From NCBI GenBank assembly GCA_003427395.1, contig BFEA01000011.1, positions 4,391,841 to 4,455,840 on the forward strand: a stretch of DNA of 64,000 nt. The letters run 5' to 3'. The notes below the pieces were generated by a model that saw nothing but the letters and a program-made list of their open reading frames with translations, made no database searches and was not told the DNA's origin. Numbering within the stretch: the stretch's first letter is position 1; each line of letters begins with the position of its first letter. This document shows, piece after piece, positions 26,201 to 31,945 of the stretch. The stretch is from Chara braunii. Its lineage: Eukaryota; Streptophyta; Charophyceae; Charales; Characeae. Made by a program: the position numbers and the translations under genes.

Positions 26201-27844
26201 GTCTGGCCTGGCTGGAAGCTTCCAGTAGCTTCCGGTTGGGTCCCAGATCCTGCGCCCAGCCCGAGACTACAGTTGAGGGCCTGGGCCCCCTTTGCAGTTA
26301 GGCAGGGCCTAAGTCTCCGGACTTTTGCTGTTTGCTGTATCTGTGCAGGGCTCCCAGGCAGGTGCATTGGCACTACTGCTTTTGCAAAGGCCGAAGGCCT
26401 GCTTCCCAATGTATCGGCCCTGCTTTGTGTATGTGTGCCCAGGCGCAACTGTCAAGGCCTGGGCCAACTGTATGACGCAGCAATGTGAGGCTCACGCGTC
26501 TTCCCAACCAACTGGCGTGCTGCGAGAGCCTGAACCCACATATGGAAATGTTGAATTTTGCCTTGACGAATATTCAGGCCCGCCTTCACTTAGGGCGGGC
26601 ACTTGGCTTGCTGGGGCCCTTAGCCCTGAACATTGTGATGTCTGACAGGGCCCCTTGAGGGCTTGTTCCTCACAGGATTGCCCAGGATAGGACACTTCCA
26701 GTGGGCCCAGCGGTAAATAGCTGGGCCACGCCTCAGTTTCAGGAGGTAGTGTAGTGCTACACTCCGGTGACAGACTGCTGGAGAGCAGCACTGTGGAGAG
26801 GTCATACTACGATCAGTTTAGTGATACAGCCAGGAGGTACACCGGAGAGAGAGAGAGGGAGAGGTTCTTCAGCAGCAGCACAGTACTGAAGTACTCACCT
26901 GGGCCTCATAGCTGGGGACTGCTCCCGGCCTATGGCCGGCCTTTTCACCCTGCGTCCTGCATCGGCTCAAGACATCATCTTTTGCTGGACAGTATCTGGT
27001 GACATCACACAGACACAGAGACAGAGAGAGAGAGGGAGTCTTCTTCTTCTTCTTCTTCACCCTCCATATCTGCCTTTTCTCAGCTAACTCCTTGAGAGAG
27101 AGAGGGATGAGAGACTTGGCTACTATTCGGGGATGCTTTGCCCCCAGGTTCAGACTGGTGGCGATTTGGGGACTTAGGAGAGGCTATTATTATCCAGCTG
27201 TCACATTGGGTGGCGCTCTCTTCTTCCTCTTCTTCTTCTTACCACACTTCACTCCTCCTCTCCCTATGTGTGTGTATGCAAGGAGGAATCTTTTGTCTGT
27301 GTATGCTCCCATCTATGCTGTCATTTGAGAAAGTTTTCGAGTATAGATTGGTATACTTTGTTTTGAAAGAAGACCACAAATTGTTATTTTTAAATTTTAA
27401 ATGCATTGCCCTGTTTGTCTATCATAAAGCAAATTTGAGAGTCAGCCTTGATGGCCTCCAAACGTGGCGCCCTCCTTGCACCTCTCCATGATGATGTATG
27501 TCTATTGAGTCATAAGTCTAGCAAGTCAGATTGATGCCTTTCAGTCTTCTGCTGCTTTGCATTGCTGTTCCTCCTCAGCTTGGTGATCACTTGGTCCTGC
27601 ACAAGGCCTGGGTATTTATACGCATGTGTGTGAGTGGACATGGAAGATGGTGGTGCTTCCATGGTGTTTTAAGCAGTAGTGCTCCTGGTGTCGCGTGGAG
27701 ATTCTGTGAACGTGGTGGCGTGAATTTTTTGTTTGGGATGAAGAGGAGTGTCAATGCTGCTGTGATTATGGGCTGACTTGGAGGGCTCTCCAAGTTTTTT
27801 CTGACTATACGCTGCCTCTGGTCCGTGCTTTCCTGCTGGTGAAG

Positions 27845-27875
<31 letters not shown>

Positions 27876-27914
27876 NNNNNNNNNNNNNNNNNNNNNNNNN
27901 NNNNNNNNNNNNNN

Positions 27915-27968
<54 letters not shown>

Positions 27969-28278
27969 TTGGAGTTATGCCGGGTAGATACGAAAGTAAA
28001 GCAGGCAACAAATGATGAGAGATATGTAAGGGAAGGGGAAAAACAGGGCAGGAAGGCAGACTTTGTACCTCTGCTCCAGTGTAACCACTAGCACCAAGAA
28101 CACCAATCTTTGCACTGTTGCCAACCGTCGACATCTGTTTTTCGCTCACAGGGCTCACAACCGCAGCAATTGCACCACACCTTTTCCTACGCATCGCACA
28201 ATGTTGTTGATGAGGCAACCGCAGCTGCTCTCCAGCAAAGCCCGCGCCATTCCACCTGCAACCAAGCCTCACCTGCAT
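3463..28278 (-). CDS. argC: Plastid N-acetyl-gamma-glutamyl-phosphate reductase, nine exons, 3' end off window
   Basis: ArgC catalyses the NADPH-dependent reduction of N-acetylglutamyl-5-phosphate to the semialdehyde, the third step of arginine synthesis, which takes place in plastids of green plants. The minus strand holds nine collinear exons, in the order expected from plant homologues: 28069-28278, 14926-15033, 14358-14444, 13344-13394, 9936-10007, 8365-8424, 7085-7144, 6351-6411, 3463-3543. Every junction has AG before and GT after the exon. Introns 1-7 are phase 0, introns 8 and 9 phase 1. The joined frame gives about 263 residues without a stop: Rossmann GxxGxxG (59-65), PHGTTQ, catalytic Cys in NPGCYPT (about 202), and the His of NHRH (about 261). 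Plant enzymes are about 400 residues, so roughly 135 C-terminal residues must lie left of 3463, probably outside the window. Introns run from 0.5 to 13 kb. All active-site motifs seen are intact, so the gene looks functional. Confidence 0.9.
4245..4421. repeat. Foldback/MITE-like element, CCAGTACAC family
   Basis: The left end (AAACCGCCAGTACACGGGCCC) is echoed in inverted, imperfect form at the right end (GTGTACTCGTGCTTCAA). A related, longer copy in the opposite orientation lies at 30529-30864, which shares the AACCGCCAGTACACGGGCCC end and the following ACTCGTCGCC-like interior. No coding capacity. A target duplication is not clear (TCAAA/TTCAA). Confidence 0.5.
5870..6203. promoter_or_regulatory. 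Cluster of TTTGACCA motifs (W-box core)
   Basis: TTTGACC(A) or TTAGACCA occurs about ten times in roughly 340 bp, always on the plus strand and partly in tandem. TTGACC is the core bound by plant WRKY factors. It lies inside argC intron 8, and degenerate tandem duplication could produce the same pattern, so a regulatory role is only inferred. Confidence 0.3.
6204..6282. repeat. 26-bp tandem repeat, three copies
   Basis: Three nearly identical copies of GACCAGGAATTTGAATTTG followed by AC(A/G)ACTG. They continue the TTTGACCA motif of the preceding tract. Confidence 0.9.
6351..6411 (-). CDS. argC: argC exon 8 (61 bp)
   Basis: Acceptor TTGCAG, donor GCTG|GTAAGC. It encodes DGLISSEG, then IVIDAKSGVSGA plus the first base of a Gly codon, as in the plant IIIDAKSGVSGAGR segment. 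It ends in phase 1. Confidence 0.93.
6484..6617. repeat. Direct repeat pair of about 40 bp
   Basis: CACTACATTCATACAGAC...GAGGGGGACAGTCAA occurs at about 6484-6526 and again at about 6567-6617. The second copy contains a short internal duplication of ATTCATAC. It lies in argC intron 7, just upstream of exon 8. Confidence 0.8.
7085..7144 (-). CDS. argC: argC exon 7 with catalytic cysteine
   Basis: Twenty codons between TTGCAG and AGG|GTGAGT, starting VANPGCYPTT. The Cys of NPGCYPT is the active-site nucleophile that forms the thioester in ArgC and ASA-dehydrogenase relatives. Phase 0 at both ends. Confidence 0.94.
7195..7800. repeat. AT-rich degenerate tandem repeat
   Basis: Phrases such as TTCACCACTTCAAAATTTTC, AATCTTCAGCAT and ACAGGGGG recur in irregular tandem over about 600 bp of argC intron 6. 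Frames through it are repeat by-products. Confidence 0.75.
8365..8424 (-). CDS. argC: argC exon 6 (60 bp)
   Basis: Twenty codons between TACCAG and GGCTG|GTGAGT, encoding EEAVYGLTELYRDEIK then TARL. This is the conserved AVYGLTE segment of ArgC. Phase 0 at both ends. Confidence 0.93.
9797..9835 (-). pseudogene. Decayed duplicate of the 3' end of argC exon 5
   Basis: The copy encodes WYLPEHKAPE, then TGA where exon 5 has TTA, then CAG|GTC like the real donor. The flanking intron sequence (about 9747-9796) also resembles that downstream of exon 5 (about 9885-9935), so a block of about 140 bp was tandemly duplicated. The first half of the exon and its acceptor are missing, so it should not be spliced in as a full exon. 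Confidence 0.8.
9853..9870. repeat. Poly-G tract (18 G)
   Basis: A homopolymer G run between argC exon 5 and its decayed duplicate. It can form G-quadruplex structure and is a likely site of sequencing length error. Confidence 0.95.
9936..10007 (-). CDS. argC: argC exon 5 (72 bp)
   Basis: Twenty-four codons between CTGCAG and TTACAG|GTCTGC, beginning DFRLRNTEEY and continuing WYLAEHKAPELQ. This matches the DFRL motif region of plant ArgC. A partial, stop-containing copy of its 3' end lies at 9797-9835. Confidence 0.93.
10313..10986. repeat. (GT)n-(GATA)n-gap-(CA)n microsatellite block
   Basis: (GT)n at about 10313-10392 is followed by a GATA/GAGA array to 10456, a 456-base run of Ns, then (CA)n at 10913-10986. 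Complementary GT and CA runs flank the gap, so the missing piece may contain an inversion or simply more repeat. It lies in argC intron 4. Confidence 0.95.
11578..11702. repeat. 63-bp tandem duplication
   Basis: GAGTGCC(G/A)TGTTGTTCC through GTTGCCTCTACTGC is present twice in tandem with few differences. The surrounding 11.1-12.2 kb is T/C/G-rich with long spurious open frames on both strands and no recognised domain. Confidence 0.9.
12263..12307. repeat. (CA)n microsatellite
   Basis: A simple CA run in argC intron 4. Confidence 0.97.
13160..13325. repeat. (GTA)n / (GGA)n compound microsatellite
   Basis: GTAGTA-type repeats pass into GGAGGA repeats directly 3' of the argC exon 4 donor (13343 and below). 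The transcript therefore carries a long pyrimidine/ACC-rich tract just downstream of a 51-bp exon. Confidence 0.93.
13344..13394 (-). CDS. argC: argC exon 4 (51 bp)
   Basis: Seventeen codons between TGGCAG and CCGCG|GTAAGC, encoding EIIASLP then LKVVDLSA. Plant ArgC has the same segment (LP-x3-LKIVDLSADFRL), here cut by an intron just before DFRL. Phase 0 at both ends. Confidence 0.92.
14358..14444 (-). CDS. argC: argC exon 3
   Basis: Twenty-nine codons, acceptor CTGCAG, donor ACAG|GTAGTG. It encodes ELPDLVAVKDADF then VDAVFCCLPHGTTQ, the highly conserved strand and loop near the cofactor site. Phase 0 at both ends. Confidence 0.95.
14600..14805. repeat. (GAA)n-rich tract
   Basis: GGA/GAA/GAT repeats, with about 20 GAA units at 14719-14790. 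It lies in argC intron 2, which is only 481 bp long, so the repeat makes up much of the intron. In transcript sense it is pyrimidine-rich, upstream of the exon 3 acceptor. The 136-codon Glu-rich plus frame is spurious. Confidence 0.93.
14926..15033 (-). CDS. argC: argC exon 2
   Basis: Thirty-six codons, acceptor CTGCAG at 15034-15039, donor ACAG|GTGAAG. It encodes IVRLLAGHP, LMTADRKAG and VFPHLGAQ, matching the plant ArgC segment that follows the Rossmann loop. Phase 0 at both ends. Confidence 0.93.
15034..17840 (-). other. argC intron 1, portion left of the chromovirus
   Basis: GAA-rich tracts at 15240-15295, pyrimidine-rich sequence to about 15500, then unremarkable DNA with short repeats of TACTTCCGGTC near 16510. 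No coding exon was recognised. The (GA)n block at 17088-17273 is listed separately. Confidence 0.6.
17088..17273. repeat. (GA)n microsatellite with one N
   Basis: A long GA array with interspersed GACAGA and a single undetermined base at 17176. Confidence 0.96.
17841..18685 (-). repeat. 3' LTR of the chromovirus (845 bp)
   Basis: It has the same TG...CA termini as the right copy, is preceded in element sense by a polypurine tract, and is flanked by GGAT. It is shorter than the right copy and carries segment 18374-18598 in the opposite orientation. Confidence 0.92.
18686..18700 (-). promoter_or_regulatory. Polypurine tract of the chromovirus
   Basis: CTAAGGGGGATGGAA on the minus strand abuts the TG start of the 3' LTR, as expected for the plus-strand primer. 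Confidence 0.88.
18724..19290 (-). pseudogene. Chromovirus integrase C-terminus with chromodomain
   Basis: It contains FQVGERVRVKASELG, then HVIRIPGHLRTYPVFHASKL (the GPY/F-like region), a Pro-rich linker and a chromodomain-like end (DVDDILDHRD, EYRVHFRHHMDPKEDRWISR, ELVKTAPEIVADYE). Chromodomains steer integration of this clade to marked heterochromatin. This part is an intact frame. Confidence 0.88.
19349..19838 (-). pseudogene. Chromovirus integrase catalytic core
   Basis: DDE residues are visible: the Asp of SMDFMNI near 19835, VSDRDVRF near 19650 and the Glu of NGQAEQMNRV near 19540. A stop (near 19756) precedes the MPETARTEH segment, and the frame ends at 19349. Confidence 0.88.
19822..20571 (-). 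pseudogene. Chromovirus RNase H end, linker and integrase zinc domain
   Basis: It follows the TAG in phase: RPVEYMSKKMPSKKLA, YALYKALVHWRHYLLG, TDHQTLKWI, VKGEYNKVADALSRR (RNase H end), the MVDGLLFLEKAGFKRLVVP linker, then the HHCC domain H-DATGHFGYKKT...CQVC. The frame is lost near 19840, where the integrase core begins. Confidence 0.92.
20584..21669 (-). pseudogene. Chromovirus reverse transcriptase and start of RNase H
   Basis: It contains RMCIDYRGLNAITVKN, KMDLKSGYHPIAI, MPFGLCNAPGTFQ and the catalytic VVYLDDILIFS. A TGA at about 20938-20940 interrupts the frame before LYLGHEVSADGI, which continues in phase to RSFLGMCGYYRNFV and VVTTDASQYGIGAVLAQ, followed by a TAG. Confidence 0.93.
21784..21970. 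other. Probable assembly duplication around a single N
   Basis: About 90 bp (AATCTAACGGTTCTCCCACT through TAGTACATGCCCAA) occurs at about 21776-21872 and again at 21876-21969, separated by ATANA. Identical copies flanking an N suggest two contig ends that overlap but were not merged. Confidence 0.75.
21811..22416 (-). pseudogene. Chromovirus aspartic protease
   Basis: It contains VFVDSGSTRNFIS (active-site DSG) at about residues 73-85 and FDMLLGMYYL towards the end, the hydrophobic-hydrophobic-Gly hallmark of retropepsins. This is the region repeated around the N at 21874. Confidence 0.85.
22485..23788 (-). pseudogene. Chromovirus gag core and zinc knuckle, two frameshifts
   Basis: Three overlapping frames (23276-23788, 22885-23313, 22485-22952) together encode a retrotransposon gag core, with PLTFSGDKKDEALDTWL, WIGSFKG and a helical RWHNPQQAQ... 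segment. A CCHC knuckle follows near 22620, CINCGEYGHTQFKC (C-x2-C-x4-H-x4-C), which binds element RNA. Frame changes near 23300 and 22910 disrupt the protein. Confidence 0.85.
23866..24330 (-). pseudogene. Chromovirus gag, N-terminal part
   Basis: It starts at ATG 24330 (MSGSQDAEG). It contains an Ala-rich stretch (residues ~50-70), Ser/Thr-rich sequence and an Arg/Glu-rich coiled-coil-like end. The frame stops at 23866. The continuing frame, after a shift and a TAG, picks up near 23835 and leads into the next gag piece. Confidence 0.75.
24331..25561 (-). other. Chromovirus 5' leader
   Basis: About 1.2 kb between primer-binding site and gag ATG, with no convincing coding signal. Plant chromovirus leaders are often this long. 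Confidence 0.6.
25562..25576 (-). promoter_or_regulatory. Primer-binding site of the chromovirus
   Basis: Reading on the minus strand, three bases after the 5' LTR comes TGGTATCGGAGCTGG. This is close to TGGTATCAGAGC, the site complementary to the 3' end of initiator tRNA-Met used by most plant LTR elements. Confidence 0.88.
25580..26674 (-). repeat. 5' LTR of the chromovirus (1095 bp)
   Basis: In element sense it starts TGTGAGGAACAAGCCC and ends CATATTCCTTGCA. Its first ~520 bp by plus coordinate closely match the other LTR. Then 26114-26337 is inverted relative to 18374-18598, and about 248 bp (26338-26585) is absent from the other copy. The outer end matches again. Confidence 0.92.
26679..28068 (-). 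other. argC intron 1, portion between exon 1 and chromovirus
   Basis: It contains GA-rich stretches (26855-26865, 27020-27035, 27095-27105), a TTC run at 27040-27056, and the (GT)n-gap-(GA)n block at 27850-27962 with 39 Ns. No exon was recognised. Confidence 0.6.
27850..27962. repeat. (GT)n-gap-(GA)n microsatellite
   Basis: GT repeats to 27875, Ns 27876-27914, GA repeats to 27962. It lies 0.1 kb downstream of the argC exon 1 donor in transcript sense. Confidence 0.96.
28069..28278 (-). CDS. argC: argC exon 1: N-terminal extension and NADP-binding loop
   Basis: Seventy codons from an ATG at 28278 to the donor GAG|GTACAAAG. Residues 57-70 contain GVLGASGYTGAE, the dinucleotide-binding GxxGxxG loop of ArgC. 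Residues 1-50 are rich in Arg, Ala, Gln and Ser and could be part of a plastid transit peptide. An in-frame TGA lies immediately upstream of the ATG, so the frame starts here unless it is spliced. The same point is also a possible acceptor (TGCAG|GTGAGG after 28276) that would join in phase to the candidate exon at 36119-36256. Confidence 0.9.
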
Positions 28279-28339
28279 TCAAGATCAATTATCGAGGTGT
28301 CCCCAGAAAGACTGTTACCGAGCCATTTCTCTCTCAATG

Positions 28340-28340
<1 letters not shown>

Positions 28341-28415
<75 letters not shown>
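28341..28415. repeat. (CA)n microsatellite
   Basis: A clean CA run, about 60 bp upstream of the argC exon 1 ATG in transcript sense. Confidence 0.97.
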
Positions 28416-28417
<2 letters not shown>

Positions 28418-28744
28418 ACAAACAGGAAAGAGACAAAAAGAAGAAGGAAATATTGTCTACCATCCACTCCTCTTTCATCAAGCCACATGGCTTTTTTTAC
28501 ATTTTATATTTTTCGTTTCTTCAAGCCACATGGCTACTGTGATGGTCTAGCTCAGCATCCTGCTAGAAATCCGATCCAGGTGCCAGAACGCTTAGATGGT
28601 CAGCCAGGGGGCTCCTTGACAGGTAGTGTGAGAGATGTAGTCGCTTTGTGAGTGTGTCTGTCTGAGCAGGTTCCTGCGCATGAGCCTTTCATTTTGTGTG
28701 TGTGTGGAGTACGAGCTGTAAAAATATGAAGTCAAGAGAACGGA

Positions 28745-28908
28745 TGAACCGCCAATGGGCCTAGCTCAGCCGGTACACCCATGAACTGTTGAAATACCAA
28801 CTCGGATCGGAACCCAATCAACTCAGATGAGTAAACCTGGGGCCAGTCCGTTTGAAGATGATATTTCAAGGCCATCACCCTTTGAAAAAAACAAAAAAAA
28901 AGAAGAAG
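28745..28908 (+). mobile_element. tRNA-derived SINE, copy 1, with TSD
   Basis: Near the 5' end are pol III box A (TAGCTCAGCCGGT) and a box B-like GGATCGGAACCC. The body ends CCTGGGGCCAGTCCGTTTGAA...ATTTCAAGGCC followed by an A-rich tail. An 11-bp duplication, AAGAGAACGGA, flanks it at 28734-28744 and 28909-28919. Confidence 0.85.
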
Positions 28909-28919
28909 AAGAGAACGGA

Positions 28920-29940
28920 GGGACCATACGTGCTCTCTCCCTCTTCGGCAAGTTCGCGGTCCTTGACATTTAAGTGGTTGAGCCAGAAGTTCCCGCACAC
29001 CTGTCTGAAAAGCCACACCTGCACTCACGCCTATCACATGGACCCAGCAGAAGCATAGAGTAGATAATATCTTACAGTGAGGGCCCGAGATGTGACATAG
29101 CGCAAGATGACATGTCGCAGCTTTGCTTGCAGAAGCAAAGGAGGGCCTGGAAGGACATTTACTTTGCACGGGGTGTGTTTTGAATCAAACGGGTGGGTCT
29201 GAGAGAGGGAAAGACAGCGGGCATGATGAGGGGTGTGCATTACGCCTTCTGTGAATGGAGAGAGGGAGGGGAGGGTGTCCAGGTGGGCCCCACTATGCTT
29301 TACATGCTTGTGGGGCAGTGGTGACGGGTATTGCATGACAAGGGGAAGCATCAATGGGCATCACAATATGTCTCTAATGCATGGGATAGGGAGAGTGATC
29401 GCCAAGGGGCTTGAGGAAGGATGGGCTTGTCGACGGGATCACAACGGAGGGGAAGGGCCAAGGGGCATTAAGATGCCTTATGCGCGTACAAGGAGGGACG
29501 GAGCGTTGAATCGTGTTTTCATGGTTGGTAGCAAGGGGAGTGCCAAGGACATGGAATGATGCACTCCACTTATGGAAGATGGGAGGGAGCTCCAAGGGGT
29601 CTAGAATGATGGTCGAGATGCATGAGGAGAGGGAGAGGGGCACTAGAAGTGGAGGGGCACTAGAAGATGTTTTCTAAGCAGAGAGTGGGTAGGAGTAGTG
29701 TCAACGCGTGCCGCCATGTGTTTTACATACATGGTTGGAGGGAGGGAAAGTGCCAAGAGGGGCACTGAGAGGAGGGTAGGAGAGTGTTGAGTTGGGGATT
29801 GCCCAATGCGAAGGGGGAAGGGAGAGTGCACTCTCACACAGTAGAACCGAACAAGTGGTTCTGAAATGCCAGTCAGAGGTCTAGCAGCATGCACCCGCCA
29901 CAAGAAAACAATAGTATACAGTGCAAGCTGATAATTTTTT
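28920..29940. other. No gene; purine-rich degenerate repeats
   Basis: About 29220-29800 repeats GCCAAGGGGC- and GGGAGGG-type phrases loosely. No exon or RNA gene was recognised. Confidence 0.6.
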
Positions 29941-29961
29941 ATTTTATTTTATTTTATTTAT

Positions 29962-30012
29962 AAAAATTTGAACCATTTCTCGATTTATGCGTGTCATCCT
30001 TGTGCAGGGGCC

Positions 30013-30044
<32 letters not shown>

Positions 30045-30062
30045 ACGGACGTCCCGAAGGAC
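29962..30062 (-). pseudogene. U6 snRNA retrocopy
   Basis: On the minus strand, GTCCTTCGGGAC, TTGGAACGATACAGAGAAG, TTAGCATGGCCCCTG and AGGATGACACGCATAAATCG match U6 almost end to end, including the ACAGAGA box. It ends at CAAATTTTTA and runs into (TAAAA)n. The 5' flank is the poly-A tail of a SINE plus TCTCAGCTTGTT, with no plant-type U6 promoter (upstream sequence element and TATA at fixed spacing). TCAGCTTG recurs beyond the A-rich tail at 29925-29932. These are retrocopy signs, so it is probably not transcribed. Confidence 0.87.
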
Positions 30063-30071
30063 AACAAGCTG

Positions 30072-30074
<3 letters not shown>

Positions 30075-30112
<38 letters not shown>

Positions 30113-30262
30113 GGCGAGGGCCTTGAGATATCAGCATTGAGCTGACCGGCCCCAGGCAATTCAGAATTACGTCATTCTGCTCATGTGATTGCATCAGGAT
30201 TCGAATTCAGGTCTGTATTTCAACAGTTCATGGCTGTACCAACTGAGCTATAGGCCCATTGG
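30075..30262 (-). mobile_element. tRNA-derived SINE, copy 2
   Basis: Minus strand: box A TAGCTCAGTTGGTA, box B-like ATTCGAATCC, then CCTGGGGCCGGTCAGCTCAA, GATATCTCAAGGCC and a ~35-nt poly-A tail. The flanks ATCCCAGCTT (5') and ATCTCAGCTTG (3') look like a target duplication. The 3' flank immediately precedes the U6 copy. Confidence 0.87.
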
Positions 30263-30314
30263 TAAGCTGGGATTTTTTGTCAGCCAAACAAGGGCTTATA
30301 CCAAAGGACGGAAC

Positions 30315-30458
30315 TCTAGCTCAGCCGGTACACCCACGAACTGTTGAAACATGAATCAGACCCAAGTTCGAACCCAGATACAATCAGATGCTGACCGCAA
30401 TAATACAATTCTGAATTACCTGATGCCGGTCGGTTCAACGATGATATCTCATGACCAC
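30315..30458 (+). mobile_element. tRNA-derived SINE, copy 3, with TSD, no A-tail
   Basis: Box A TAGCTCAGCCGGTA and a perfect box B AGTTCGAACCC, then a body ending CGGTTCAACGATGATATCTC. AGGACGGAAC flanks it at 30305-30314 and 30459-30468. Confidence 0.85.
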
Positions 30459-30528
30459 AGGACGGAACCAAGTGATTGCAGCCTCCCTTTTCTTTCTGTG
30501 GTATGGAAAGCTGCGGCGGCCCCAAGTC

Positions 30529-30864
30529 TTAAACCACCAGTACACCTGGGGGCAAGGTCCCACTTGCACGGATTAAGGGATTCTGGCCGTTGATATTTGC
30601 TATCTACGGTCAAATCGCTTAATTCGTGTTAATGGGACCTTGCCCCGGGCCTGCAGGCGCCTTACTGCACGCCAAGCTTTTCTGAGTCGCCAGCGGCGCA
30701 CTTTTTTTTTTTTTTTGGCTGGTGCCGCTGGCAGCGACGCACTTTTCTTTTTTTTTGGCTGGTGCCGCCGGCCATCGGGGTCCGGTAGGCCGAGCCTCCG
30801 AAATTTTCGTAGGCGACGAGTTTCGTTGTCAGCAAGGCCGGGCCCGTGTACTGGCGGTTCAACG
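30529..30864. repeat. Foldback element, CCAGTACAC family, larger copy
   Basis: The ends are ACCACCAGTACACC (left) and GTGTACTGGCGGT (right). Inside the left half, CCTGGGGGCAAGGTCCCA...GATTAAGGGATTCTGGCCG at about 30541-30592 pairs with its near-complement at about 30608-30655. The right half has two tandem copies of a GCGCAC-T(n)-GGCTGGTGCCGC(T/C)GGC unit. It is related to 4245-4421. Confidence 0.55.
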
Positions 30865-30913
30865 CTTTCTGATAAGGGTGGAAGGAATAGCAGTAGCAAG
30901 ATGCGGCTGCACC

Positions 30914-31060
30914 AAAAAAAAAAAAAAAAAAAAAAAAAAGAAAGAAAGAAAGAAAAGGTGTGGCTGCGATCGGGAGATCATAAGATTCATAACAGCCCAC
31001 CACAATTTTTTTATTATTATTATTAATATATATATTTTTTTGTTACCCACCACACTTTTG
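30914..31060. repeat. Poly-A/(GAAA)n and AT-rich stretch
   Basis: A 27-base A run passes into GAAA repeats, followed at 31008-31038 by TTATTATTATTAATATATATA. Confidence 0.9.
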
Positions 31061-31375
31061 GAGCACAGCATAGTGTACTTTCGTAAGAAAAATGTGCAAG
31101 GACGAAAAGGTGTCCATCATGCTTATTTGCTCCTGCATGAGCACTGCATATTCAGGACCCTGCCAACCTTCAGCACACAGTGCTTGTACTACCAAACAGG
31201 TACCCAAATGGTCATAACTCTCCTTTTCGTTCCACGGAAGGCAGAAACCCAGCCAGTCGGCCTTACAAAAAAAAAAAAAAAAAAAGTACAGCTGAGAACC
31301 CTGAGATCACATGTTTATAACAGCCTGTTGTTGACCAATCAGCTGTGTTCATTACAGACAATAGAACACAGCTAA

Positions 31376-31495
31376 TTGCTATAGACTCTAGTATAGACTC
31401 TAGTATAGACTCTAGTATAGACTTTAGTATAGACTTTAGTATAGACTCTAGACCAATTAGCTGTGTAGACCAATTAGCTGTGTCCCTTAGCAGCA
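31376..31495. repeat. 12-bp tandem repeat TATAGACTCTAG
   Basis: About six copies of TATAGACT(C/T)TAG, followed by two copies of ACCAATTAGCTGTGT, a phrase also present just upstream as GACCAATCAGCTGTGT. Confidence 0.92.
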
Positions 31496-31732
31496 TGTAG
31501 GGAAGACAAATAGGAAACGGATGATCTGAGGAAATGCAGGCTGTCCAAAAATTGGATGAAGCCTCAACAGCCAATATAGCTCTAAACCTCCAATAGAAAT
31601 GGGGCACGCTCGACCTTCGAACAGGTTCTGAGAACCCAATAGTACTAGAAGTCCCCTTTTCTAGTATAGATCCAAACTGTGAACCGCTAATGCGACACCA
31701 AAAGCACTACTACTGCGCAAAGACTACAATAG

Positions 31733-31945
31733 AAGTCCCCTCCTTGTAAGCCCCAGCAGATTGCAGTCAGAAAACTCGAAATGGGTGAAGGGGGAAAAAA
31801 AAAAAAAAAGTCCCCTCCTTGTAAGCCCCAGCAGATTGCAGTCAGAAAACTCGAAATGGGAGAAAAAAAAAAGAAAAAAAAGTTCCCTCCTTGAAGGCCC
31901 CAGCAGATTGCAGTCGTCAAACTCGAAATGGGTGAAAGAAAAGGC
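31733..31945. repeat. Three tandem copies of a ~70-bp A-tailed unit
   Basis: Each unit runs from TCCC(T)TCCTTG(T/A)A to AAACTCGAAATGGG and the first two end in poly-A. The A-tailed, head-to-tail structure resembles repeated insertion or multimerisation of a SINE 3' end. No pol III boxes are visible. Confidence 0.85.

Larger units (their letters stand above)
17841..26674 (-). mobile_element. Chromovirus-type Ty3/gypsy LTR retrotransposon, 8.8 kb, full structure, inactive
   Basis: Both LTRs are present (17841-18685 and 25580-26674), with TG...CA ends and GGAT duplicated outside each end (17837-17840 and 26675-26678). On the minus strand the order is 5' LTR, primer-binding site, gag, CCHC knuckle, protease, RT, RNase H, integrase, chromodomain, polypurine tract, 3' LTR. 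This is the gypsy order, and the chromodomain places it among chromoviruses. The coding region has several stops and frameshifts, so it is not autonomous now. It lies in argC intron 1 in the same orientation as the gene. One LTR has an internal inversion, and a short duplication around an N at 21874 looks like an assembly artefact. Confidence 0.93.

Noticed and set aside
29962-30062. Functional U6 gene
   Set aside because: No upstream promoter elements, a poly-A SINE tail directly 5', an A-rich 3' tail and target-like duplications point to a retrocopy.
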